Shown piece after piece: positions 54,125 through 64,000 of a DNA stretch of 64,000 bases (position 1 is its first letter; every line of letters begins with the position of its first letter). The position numbers and the translations under genes were made by a program. The stretch is taken from NCBI GenBank assembly GCA_022414725.1, contig CM039462.1, positions 52,636,362 through 52,700,361 of the forward strand. The letters are read 5' to 3'. This DNA comes from Microglena sp. YARC. Its lineage: Eukaryota > Chlorophyta > Chlorophyceae > Chlamydomonadales > Chlamydomonadaceae. The notes under the pieces are model-generated. The model was not told the DNA's origin. It did not search any database and saw only the letters and a program-made list of their open reading frames with translations.

Positions 54125-55105
54125 CTGCGCCACGTTCATCTCAAGCATTCCCTCTCCCCAGCATTGCTGCGCCAGTCGAAGCATCCACGGCTGATAAATG
54201 CGCATCACAGTATGAGACCAGAGCAGGCGTGTTATTTGCATTTCGTCGAAACCACTCCGGTGGCGGAGTGACAGGCTGTCACCTATCTCGCCCAGCTGGG
54301 CCTCCAGCCCTTGGCAGCAGCCCAGCTTGGCGAGACCGTACACCAGGTGGTGCGCGTTCTCTGGGCTGTACACTGAGCTGTCATACACCAGCGCCCGGAG
54401 CGCCAGCCTGGACAGGAAACTCGGGTCCACGTGGCGCAGGTTGGACAGGTGCCACACCATGTTACACAAGTCAGGAAGTGTGAAGTCGTCCAACTGCTCA
54501 GATGCATGGCCTATAACCTGTGCAACAAACGTGGGCTCGTACACTCTGGCTCTAGCCATCGACTTCAGCATGTTTGCCAGGCTGGCAGGTTTGTTGTAAC
54601 GCAGCTTCGGTACCACGTTTCGGAGCAGCATGTGGAAAGTCTCCTGTACAAACTCATGCTTCTGGCAGTCCCCTTGTGAGGCTAAGGATCCGAAACCATA
54701 TGCCAGGTTGGCAGTATCATAGGCCCCTAGCTCGTGGAGCTTACCGCCCATGTGATGTACTACAGCTCGCAGAAATTCGATTTCGAATTCTGTACTGCCC
54801 CACTGCAGCATCACACACGACCAAACCACGGGGCTTAGGGAGGCCATTGGGAACGTGTGAAGGCGTGGGAGTGACAGCTGTACAAGGAGTGCGCTCAAAA
54901 GTTTCGGAGTTTCCACATGAACCTTCACTTGGGCCGGCACCCGCCCCGGCCCCTGGATGTACAGGCGGGACAGACGGGAAAAGGCCGCGGAGAGGTTGAT
55001 GTCGTTTAACCTGTGGCGTTCTTTTTGGACGAGTTGAGTGAGCAGCTCAATGCTTTGTGCTGATGCAATGGCGGATGTCAGGATCCTGTGATGCTCTGGG
55101 TTCCC
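54125..55105 (-). CDS. OPR-repeat exon of a chlorophycean RAP protein
   Basis: 327 codons, phase 0 at both ends: acceptor GCATTCCAG|GGG at 55106, donor CAG|GTGAGG at 54125. It starts GNPEHHRILTSAIASAQSIELL and LNDINLSAAFSRLSRLY, the typical opening of algal OPR/RAP proteins. Degenerate helical repeats follow, with the recurring pattern xxNxxWAxxxL: DTANLAYGFGSLA, PASLANMLKSMAR, LPDLCNMVWHLSNLRH, PENAHHLVYGLAKLG and ITRLLWSHTVM. Proteins of this kind form an alpha-solenoid that binds specific organelle transcripts. Joined to the exon at 45802-46299 it reads NVAQ-IYKYI, which gives the expected end with a RAP domain. The upstream exon is probably 63180-64000. Confidence 0.8.
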
Positions 55106-55159
55106 CTGGAATGCGCAACGTGGACATGGACATCAACTTCAGAAAGTGAATGTGTAGGT

Positions 55160-55205
55160 GTATGTACTGTGCTCAGGGCTCTCTTGGAACGCGCAAAGCA
55201 AATGT
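55160..55205 (-). repeat. Partial copy of the OPR exon acceptor
   Basis: Minus-strand GCGCGTTCCAAGAGAGCCCTG resembles GCGCATTCCAGGGGAACCCAG at the true acceptor about 80 bp away. Confidence 0.45.
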
Positions 55206-55242
55206 GTTATACTTTAGAGTGGTGTCAGAAATAGGATGATAG

Positions 55243-55243
55243 T

Positions 55244-55334
<91 letters not shown>
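55243..55334. repeat. GA microsatellite
   Basis: About 46 GA repeats without interruption. Confidence 0.95.
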
Positions 55335-55335
<1 letters not shown>

Positions 55336-55597
55336 AATCTCCTTTTCGTCAATCTCCACCATGCTCATCCCCCCCAGGCTCTGCCGAATCTCCATGGAGC
55401 CTGCTTGAATCTTATAATTGAAGCAGTACTTCGGGAATTCAGGGGGAAGAATTTCCACCCCTCCCCATCCCACCTCCCTTATCGGCAAATCCACCAAGCT
55501 CATCCCTTCAGGCTCTGCGGAATCTCAAATCGCACCTCGCTCCACGTTTTCACTATTGGATGGCTGGCCCTGCCTGGCTAATAGACAGGCTTGCCAA

Positions 55598-55805
55598 AGG
55601 TAATGATAACGCCTGGTGGGGCGTGGTGTTAAGGGAGCCCGTCGTACGCGGGTGGGGAGCGGTCTCCTACCTCAACTGGACAAGCTACCATCACGGTTGA
55701 CGACGACCTGCAACGCCAAGAGCGACCGAAGGGGGAGTCGAACCCCCGACTCTTCATTCTTTAGCGATCTGGACTACGACTAGACCATTGTAAATCACTG
55801 GAAGA
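55598..55805 (-). mobile_element. tRNA-derived SINE
   Basis: 208 bp flanked by a perfect 22-bp duplication starting GGCTAATAGACAGG (55576-55597 and 55806-55827). On the minus strand it has a pol III A box TGGTCTAGTCG (55787-55777) and B box GGTTCGACTCC (55744-55734) in a T-arm-like GGGGGTTCGACTCCCCC. The 5' acceptor half does not pair with the 3' half, so it is no tRNA gene. Its tail recurs at 24358-24425. Confidence 0.8.
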
Positions 55806-55864
55806 GGCTAATAGACAGGCTTGCCAAGTATTAGGCAGCTAAAAGAAAAGCTGCCTCAGACTTG

Positions 55865-56010
55865 CTAGTACCGCCCAGAGGCAGAGGGCCGGTACTTGGA
55901 GTACCGTCCAGAGGCAGAGGGCCGGTACTTGCTAGTACCGCCCAGAGGCAGAGGGCCGGTACTTGGAGTACCGCCCAGAGGCAGAGGGCCGGTACTTGGA
56001 GTACCGCCCA
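55865..56010. repeat. 36-bp tandem repeat
   Basis: Four units of GTACCGCCCAGAGGCAGAGG followed by GCCGGTACTTG. Confidence 0.85.
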
Positions 56011-56107
56011 GAGACAGCCCTGGCCATGTCTGGTCAACCTGTACCTAGTTGAAGCCTTTCTTCGCAATTGTGCATTGCTGACCTTGTTACCCCCTTCTGG
56101 GCCTGGC

Positions 56108-56302
56108 CAGGGTACTTCAAATGGCCAAATTGGCCAGCGCTTTAGCGCACTTGAAAACAAAAAAACTGCGCTTTGTAGTGCAAAAAGCGCAAAAATTGCT
56201 TGCAGCGCCCACAAGGAGTTGCAAAAAACTGCGCTTTAAGCGCAGAGGGGGTCAAAAAGTCAGCACTCAAAAGCGCAAAAGCGCGCTCTTTGAATTACCC
56301 TG
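56108..56302 (-). mobile_element. hAT-like MITE, copy 4 (inverted)
   Basis: 195 bp in the opposite orientation, CAGGGTACTTC...AATTACCCTG, with GGCCTGGC duplicated at 56100-56107 and 56303-56310. Confidence 0.9.
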
Positions 56303-56344
56303 GGCCTGGCATGTGGCATGTGGAGTCACCCTAGTGGGCCTGAG

Positions 56345-56560
56345 CTCCTTGCCTATTACCCTAGAAGCCACCTAGTATCCTAGAAGCCACCTAGTAGAGC
56401 CTAGTAGCTCCCTAGTAGCATCCATGTATCCCCCTAGTATCCTAGAAGCCACCTAGTAGAGCCTAGTAGCTCCCTAGTAGCATCCATGTATCCCCCTAGT
56501 ATCCTAGAAGCCACCTAGTAGAGCCTAGTAGCTCCCTAGTAGCATCCAGGTATCCCCCAA
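56345..56560. repeat. 63-bp tandem repeat
   Basis: Three and a half units with TATCCTAGAAGCCACCTAG and CTCCCTAGTAGCATCCA. Confidence 0.85.
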
Positions 56561-56879
56561 GTATCTGCTAGAAGCGTCCCTACCTACTACAGTCCAGCTA
56601 GAAAACAACTGTAATATATCAAATACAGGAAGTCATCTAGTTGGGGACTTGCCCTTGCATCACATAACACTTGCTACAGTAGGTGTGTCATTAAGCTGAT
56701 CGCTTGTATATATAACCTTTTGGCTAGTAGCAAAGTGGCTGCTGGAGGGGAATGGGGGGAAATAGGGGGGGGGGGGGGGGGGGTCAGAATATCATAGAAA
56801 AAACACAGAAAATGCTTTTTACCATCCCATGTATGCCATGGCCATTAATCCACCAAGATAGCCTACATAAAAAAAGGGT
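56561..56879. other. Spacer with a G run
   Basis: Contains about 17 consecutive G at 56766-56782. No gene. Confidence 0.4.
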
Positions 56880-59800
56880 AGTTTGGATAACCTATAGCGC
56901 TTATAGCCTCTTTGATGGCTTCTCTATTGGGATGTATTATAAGTTTGGATAACCTATAGCGCTTATAGCCTCTTTAATAGCTTCTCTATTGGAATGAATT
57001 ATAAGTTTGGATAACCTATAGCGCTTATAGCCTCTTTAAGAGCTTCTCTATTGGAATGTATTATAAGTTTGGATAACCTATAGCGCTTATAGCCTCTTTA
57101 AGAGCTTCTCTATTGGAATGTATAATAAGTTTGGATAACCTATAGCGCTTATAGCCTCTTTAAGAGCTTCTCTATTGGAATGTATTATAAGTTTGGATAA
57201 CCTATAGCGCTTATAGCCTCTTTAATAGCTTCTCTATTGGGATGTATTATAAAATTGGATAACCTATAGCACTTATAGCCTCTTTAATAGCTTCTCTATT
57301 GGGATGTATTCAAAGTTTGGATAACCTATAGCGCTTATAGCCTTTTTAATAGCTTCTCTATTGGGATGTATTCAAAGTTTGGATAACCTATAGCACTTAT
57401 AGCCTCTTTAATAGCTTCTCTATTGGGATGTATTATAAGTTTGGATAACCTAAAGCGCTTATAGCCTCTTTAATAGCTTCTCTACTTGGATGTATTAAAG
57501 TTTGGATAACCTATAGCGCTTTTGGCCTCTTTAATAGCTTCTCTATTGGGATGTATTATAAGTTTGGATAACCTATAGCGCTTATAGCCTCTTTAATAGC
57601 TTCTCTATTGGGATGTATTATAAGTTTGGATAACCTATAGCGCTTATAGCCTCTTTAATAGCTTCTCTATTGGGATGTATTCAAAGTTTGGATAACCTAT
57701 AGCGCTTATAGCCTCTTTAATAGCTTCTCTATTGGGATGTATTCCAAGCTTGGATAACCTATAGCGCTTATAGCCTCTTGAAACAGCTTCTCTATTGGAT
57801 GTATTAATAAGTTTGGATAACCTAAGCGCCTTATAGCCTCTTTTAATAGCTTCTCTATTGGAAATGTATTATAAGTTTGGATAACTATAGCGCTTATAGC
57901 CTCTTTAATAGCTTCTCTATTGGAATGTATTTATAAGTTTTGGAATAAAAGTTTGGATAACCTATAGCGCTTATAGCCTCTTTAATAGCTTCTCTATTGG
58001 GATGTATTATAAGTTTGGATAACCTATAGCGCATTTATAGCCTCTTTTTAATAGCTTCTCTATTGGAGTATGTATTTATATAGTTTTGGATAACCTATAG
58101 CGCTTATAGCTCTTGAATAGCTTCTCTATTGGAATGTATTCATAAGTTTGGATAACCTATAACGCTTATAGCCTCTTTGATAGCCTTCTCTACTTGGGAT
58201 GTATTTCAAAGTTTGGATAACCTATAGCGCTTATAGCCTCTTTAATAGCTTCTCTATTGGAATGTAATTCAAAGTTTGGATAACCTATAGCGCTTATAGC
58301 CTCTTTAATAGCTTTTCTCTAGCTTGGGAATGTATTCAAAGTTTGGATAACCTATAGCGCTTATAGCCTCTTTAAATAGCTTCTCTATTGGGAATGTATT
58401 CAAAGTTTGGATAACTATAGCGCTTATAGCCTCTTTAATAGCTTTCTCTATTGGGATGTATTCAAAGTTTGGATAACTATAGCGCTTATAGCCCTCTTTA
58501 ATAGCTTCTCTATTGGAATGTATTCAAAGTTTGGATAACCTATAGCGCTTATAGCCTCTTTATAGCTTCTCTATTGGTGTATTCAAAGTTTGGATACCTA
58601 TAGCGCTTATAGTCTTTAATGCGTTCTCTATTGGAATGTATTTAAGTTTGGATAACTATAGCGCTTATAGCCTCTTTAATAGCTTCTCTATTGGGATGTA
58701 TTCAAAGTTTGGATAGCCTCTCTACGCTTATAGTCTTTTAAGCTTCTCTAACTGGATGTATTCAAGTTTGGATAACCTATACGCTTATAGCCTCTTTATA
58801 GCTCTCTATTGAATGTGGGATGGGTGTGTGTTTGGATAACCTATAGCGCTTATAGCCTCTTTTAATAGCTTCTCTACTGGAATGTATTCAAAAGTTTGGA
58901 TAACGCTATAGCGCTTATAAAGCCTCTTTAAGAGCTTTCTCTATGGGATGGTTTGGATAACCTATAGCGCTTATAGCCTCTTTGCTTCTCTATTGCCTAT
59001 AGCGCTTATAGCCTCTTTAATAGCTTCTCTATTGGAATGTATTCATGAGTTTGGATAACCTAGCGCTTATAGCCTCTTTAATAGCTTCTCTATTGGAATG
59101 TATTATAAGTTTGGATAACCTATAACGCTTATAGCCTCTTTAATAGCTTTCTCTATTGGGATGTATTCAAGTTTGGATAACATATAGCGCTTATAGCCTC
59201 TTTAATAGCTTTCTCTTATAGCCTCTTCTCTATTGGGATGTATTCAAAAGTTTGGATAACCTATAGCGCTTATAGCCCTCTTTAATAGCTTCTCTATTGG
59301 GAATGTATTCAAAGTTTTGGATAACCTATAGCGCTTATAGCCTCTTTAATAGCTTCTCTATTGGAATGTATTCAAAAGTTTGGATAACCTATAGCGCTTA
59401 TAGCCTCTTTAATAGCTTCTCTATTGGGATGTATTACAAAGTTTTGGATAACCTATAGCGCTTATAGCCTCTTTAATAGCTTCTCTATTGGATATGTATT
59501 CAAAGTTTGGATAACCTATAGCGCTTATAGCCTCTTTAATAGCTTCTCTATTGGAATGTATTAATAGTTTGGATAACCTATAGCGCTTATAGCCCTTCTT
59601 TAATAGCTTCTCTATTGGGATGTATTCAAAGTTTGGATAACCTATTAGCGCTTATAGCCTCTTCAATAGCTTCTCTATTGGGATGTTTGGATAACCTATA
59701 AGTTTGGATAACCTATAGCGCTTATAGCCTCTTTAATAGCTTCTCTATTGGGATGTATTCCAAGCTTGGATAACCTATAGCGCTTATAGCCTCTTGAACA

Positions 59801-62755
59801 GCTTCTCTATTGGGATGTATTATAAGTTTGGATAACCTAAAGCGCTTATAGCCTCTTTAATAGCTTCTCTATTGGAATGTATTATAAGTTTGGATAACCT
59901 ATAGCGCTTATAGCCTCTTTAATAGCTTCTCTATTGGAATGTATTATAAGTTTGGATAACCTATAGCGCTTATAGCCTCTTTAATAGCTTCTCTATTGGG
60001 ATGTATTATAAGTTTGGATAACCTATAGCGTTTATAGCCTCTTTAATAGCTTCTCTATTGGAATGTATTATAAGTTTGGATAACCTATAGCGCTTATAGC
60101 CTCTTGAATAGCTTCTCTATTGGAATGTATTATAAGTTTGGATAACCTATAACGCTTATAGCCTCTTTGATAGCTTCTCTGTTGGGATGTATTCAAAGTT
60201 TGGATAACCTATAGCGCTTATAGCCTCTTTAATAGCTTCTCTATTGGAATGTATTCAAAGTTTGGATAACCTATAGCGCTTATAGCCTCTCTAATAGCTT
60301 CTCTACTGGAATGTATTCAAAGTTTGGATAACCTATAGCGCTTATAGCCTCTTTAATAGCTTCTCTAATGGGATGTATTCAAAGTTTGGATAACCTATAG
60401 CGCTTATAGCCTCTTTAATAGCATCTCTATTGGGATGTATTCAAAGTTTGGATAACCTATAGCGCTTCTAGCCTCTTTAATAGCTTCTCTATTGGGATGT
60501 ATTCAAAGTTTGGATAACATATAGCGCTTATAGCCTCTTTAATAGCATCTCTATTGGGATGTATTCAAAGTTTGGATAACCTATAGCGCTTATACCCTCT
60601 TTAATAGCTTCTCTACTGGGATGTATTCAAAGTTTGGATAACCTATAGCGCTTATAGCCTCTTTAATAGCTTCTCTACTGGAATGTTTTATATGTTTGGA
60701 TAACCTATAGCGCTTATAGCCTCTTTAATAGCTTCTCTATTGGAATGTATTATAAGTTTGGATAACCTATAGCGCTTATAGCCTTTTTAATAGCTTCTCT
60801 ATTGGAATGTATTCAAAGTTTGGATAACCCATAGCGCTTATAGCCTCTTTGATAGCTTCTCTATTGGGATGTATTCAAAGTTTGGATAACCTATAGCGCT
60901 TCTAGCCTCTTTAATAGCTTCTCTATTGGAATGTATTATAAGTTTGGATAACCGATAGCGCTTATAGCCTCTTTAATAGCTTCTCTATTGGAATGTATTA
61001 TAAGTTTGGATAACCTATAACGCTTATAGCCTCTTTAATAGCTTCTCTATTGGGATGTATTCAAAGTTTGGATAACCTATAGCGCTTATAGCCTCGTTAA
61101 TAGCTTCTCTACTGGGATGTATTCAAAGTTTGGATAACCTATAGCGCTTATACCCTCTTTAATAGCTTCTCTACTGGGATGTATTCAAAGTTTGGATAAC
61201 CTATAGCGCTTATAGCCTCTTTAATAGCTTCTCTATTGGAATGTATTATAAGTTTGGATAACCTATAGCGCTTATAGCCTTTTTAATAGCTTCTCTATTG
61301 GAATGTATTCAAAGTTTGGATAACCTATAGCGCTTATAGCCTCTTTAATAGCTTCTCAATTGGGATGTATTCAAAGTTTGGATAACCTATAGCGCTTATA
61401 GCCTCTTTAATAGCTTCTCTACTGGGATGTATTCAAAGTTTGGATAACCTATAGCGCTTATAGCCTCTTTAATAGCTTCTCTATTGGAATGTTTCATATG
61501 TTTGGATAACCTATAGCGCTTATAGCCTCTTTAATAGCTTCTCTATTGGGATGTATTCAAAGTTTGGATAACCTATAGCGCTTATAGCCTCTTCAATAGC
61601 TTCTCTATTGGGATGTATAATAAGTTTGGATAACCTATAGCGCGTATAGCCTCTTTAATAGCTTCTCTATTGGAATGTATTCAAAGTTTGGATAACCTAT
61701 AGCGCTTATAGCCTCTTTAATAGCTTCTCTATTGGGATGTATTCAAAGATTGGATAACCTATAGCGCTTATAGCCTCTTTAAGAGCTTCTGTATTGGAAT
61801 GTATTATATGTTTGGATAACCTATAGCGCTTATAGCCTCTTTAATAGCTTCTCTACTGGGATGTAATCAAAGTTTGGATAACCTATAGCGCTTATAGCCT
61901 CTTTAATAGCTTCTCTATTGGAATGTATTATAAGTTTGGATAACCTATAACGCTTATAGCCTCTTTAATAGCTTCTCTATTGGGATGTATTCAAAGTTTG
62001 GATAACCTATAGCGCTTCTAGCCTCTTTAATAGCTTCTCTACTGGGATGTATTCAAAGTTTGGATAACCTATAGCGCTTATACCCTCTTTAATAGCTTCT
62101 CTACTGGGATGTATTCAAAGTTTGGATAACCTATAGCGCTTATAGCCTCTTTAATAGCTTCTCTATTGGAATGTTTTATATGTTTGGATAACCTATAGCG
62201 CTTATAGCCTCTTTAATAGCTTCTCTATTGGAATGTATTCAAAGTTTGGATAACCTATAGCGCTTATAGCCTCTTTAATAGCTTCTCTATTGGGATGTAT
62301 TCAAAGTTTGGATAACCTATAGCGCGTATAGCCTCTTTAATAGCTTCTCTATTGAAATGTATTCAAAGATTGGATAACCTATAGCGCTTATAGCCTCTTT
62401 AATAGCTTCTCTATTGGGATGTATTCAAAGATTGGATAACCTATAGCGCTTATAGCCTCTTTAATTGCTTCTCTATTGGAATGTATTCAAAGTTTGGATA
62501 ACCTATAGCGCTTATAGCCTCTTTAATAGCTTCTCTATTGGAATGTATTCAAAGTTTGGATGACCTATAACGCTTATAGCCTCTTTAATAGCTTCTCTAT
62601 TGGGATGTATTCAAAGTTTGGATAACCTATAGCGCTTATAGCCTCTTTAATAGCTTGTCTATTGGGATGTATTCAAAGTTTGGATAACCTATAGCGCTTA
62701 TAGCCTCTTTAATAGCTTCTCTATTGGGATGTATTCAAAGTTTGGATAACCTATG
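56880..62755. repeat. 62-bp satellite array
   Basis: Roughly 95 monomers of TTTGGATAACCTATAGCGCT, TATAGCCTCTTTAATAGCTT and CTCTATTGGRATGTATTCAAAG. The core CTATAGCGCTTATAG is nearly palindromic. Monomers are regular except in 57745-59690, where small indels abound. The array lies in the large upstream intron of the OPR-RAP gene as reconstructed here. Confidence 0.95.
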
Positions 62756-62759
62756 CATG

Positions 62760-63179
62760 CATGCATGGAACTATAATGCGGAGCGAACAGCATATCCCCC
62801 TCCTTCTCCTCCCCCCCCTCCTCCTCGTCTTCCTCGTTGTCATCACTAATCACTGTTCGAGGATGAACAAGCACTGTTTGCAACACTTACAACCCACCTC
62901 CTGTTGCATGGAACTATAATACGGAGCGAACAGCATATCCCCCTCCTTCTCCTCCCCCCCCTCCTCCTAGCCTTCCACCTTGTCATCACTAATCACTATT
63001 AGAGGATATATAATCACTGTTTGCAACACTCACAGCCCACCTCCTGTTGCATGGAACTATAAGACGGAGAGAACAGCATCTCCTCCGCCTCCTCCTTCTT
63101 ATGCCCCTCCTCCTCGCCCTCCTCCTTGTCATCACTATTTTAAGATGCACAATCACCATTTGCAACTCTCACGACTCAC
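62760..63179 (-). repeat. Array of about 142 bp copying an exon end and donor
   Basis: Three copies of the region at the end of the exon at 63180. Each includes a Glu-rich stretch (minus strand), an ATGCAACAGGAG-like exon end and a GTGGGT/GTGGGC in place of the true GTGAGT donor. Confidence 0.8.
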
Positions 63180-64000
63180 CTCCTGCTGCATGGAACTATA
63201 ATACGGAGCGATTAGCATCTCCTCCTCCTCATTCTCACGCCCTCGGCCATCACCTTTCGGTGCGCTTCTGGGGGGCGCTTGCAGCTTCTCTTTAGCTTCC
63301 TTTACCTTCTTGGTGGCTTCTCGCACTCTTTCACCAGCTTCCCTCACCTTCTGCTCAGCTACCATCAGCTGCCTCTGCATGTATGCCACCCGGGCAATAC
63401 TGCTTTCCAGGCTGTACCATTCTTCCAGGAGCACTACAACAGGCAGTACGTTCCTCTTGACCAGGGCATGCCACTCGGCTGCAGGCCAACCGATGAGCTG
63501 GCGTCTGGCGGTTGAGGAGGTTGATGACAGGCTGGCAACAAACACAACCGCTCTGGGGCTGGTGACAAGTTCTGATGACGAAGTGCCACCCTGGCGCGTT
63601 GCAACTGGTCCAACTGCCGTCTCTAGAGCACGAAGCAAGGCTTGGCTCACAGCGGGCGCCAGGCTGGCTGGACCTTGCTGACCTGTCCCATGAGCTGGCA
63701 AGGGGGCGTCATCCTCACTCATGTGCGCAGCCGGGGAGGAGAGAAAGGGGGCAGAGGGGGGCCTGGACGCGGGACTGGACAAGGGGCTGGGCTCAAACAC
63801 CCAGGGAGCAACAGACAACGTGCATGACAAAAGTAACCCAGGGGGGGTCTGTGTCTCCAGATCAAAATCCCCTCTCCTAGTTGAGCTGTCAAAGCCCTGA
63901 ACCTTTGCCACTTCAAGTCCTGGCCTAAGCCCCCCCTGGCCTTCCTGACTCCCCCCTCCATTGCTCGAGTCCCCACTCCCTGATTCAGAACCCCCTCTGC
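63180..64000 (-). CDS. N-terminal coding exon, probably of the OPR-RAP gene; runs off the window
   Basis: One frame is open from the window edge to a GTGAGT donor (exon ends MQQE at 63180, phase 0). It begins Gly/Ser-rich (GGSESGSGDSSNGGG), continues Pro/Ser-rich, then has a compact segment with SPRAVVFVASL and PAAEWHALVKRNVLPVV. From about residue 200 comes a heptad-like coiled coil of charged residues (VREAGERVREATKKVKEAK), followed by EEEEMLIAPYYSS. No family recognised. Phase 0 fits the acceptor of the OPR exon at 55105, and the strand agrees, so it is taken as an upstream exon of that gene, though a separate gene is possible. Confidence 0.5.

Noticed and set aside
55716..55790. tRNA gene
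   Set aside because: A and B boxes are good, but the acceptor halves do not pair and a 22-bp target duplication surrounds a longer unit, so it is a SINE head.

Overview
The window is a eukaryotic nuclear segment, almost certainly from a green alga and most likely a chlorophycean (volvocine-type). The reasons are an OPR/RAP-type organelle RNA-binding gene on the minus strand (45.8-64 kb), a PAT/Kangaroo-like DIRS retrotransposon with an antisense tyrosine recombinase (32.1-41.0 kb), GT-AG introns with GTAAGT/GTGAGT donors, and very heavy minisatellite load. The species is inference. No bacterial or organellar genes were seen.

Left part, 1-22.2 kb: a stack of nested retrotransposons. A decayed Copia element (2-295, resuming at 19400, to about 22.2 kb) was cut by a Ty3/gypsy chromovirus in minus orientation (296-19394; LTRs 296-647 and 19043-19394; 5-bp target duplication ATGAA). 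The gypsy element was itself cut by a tandem array of gag-only LTR units (7530-17358; 5-bp duplication GGGGG) and by a small hAT-like MITE (17662-17856; 8-bp duplication). Gypsy gag/protease pieces are amplified and broken, and RNase H is missing.

Centre, 22.6-42.4 kb: an intron-rich gene (22644-27301, nine exons whose phases all agree) encodes a Crypton-type tyrosine recombinase with a GCR1_C-like domain and a long Ala/Gln/Pro tail; its C-terminus shows decay. Then come a 31-bp minisatellite and a large tandem monomer of about 1.35 kb (30779-32076 plus 41013-41074; second copy 41075-42435). The first monomer is interrupted by a Kangaroo/PAT-like element (32077-41012) with split direct repeats A1, B1-A2, B2. 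Its gag is spliced, and a perfect GTAAGT donor inside the zinc-finger codons can join gag in frame to reverse transcriptase, bypassing the gag stop.

Right part, 42.4-64 kb: Copia debris, two more MITE copies, a possible TIR element, then the OPR-RAP gene. Its three exons (63180-64000, 54125-55105, 45802-46299) are all in phase 0 and are separated by two introns of about 8 kb. These introns are filled with tandem arrays, several of which are amplified copies of the gene's own splice-site regions. The upstream intron also holds a tRNA-derived SINE with a 22-bp target duplication, a fourth MITE, and a 62-bp satellite of nearly 6 kb. About 2 kb of that satellite looks like unpolished sequence duplicating its clean neighbour. 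Unless stated otherwise, domain assignments come from reading motifs by eye; no database search was run.
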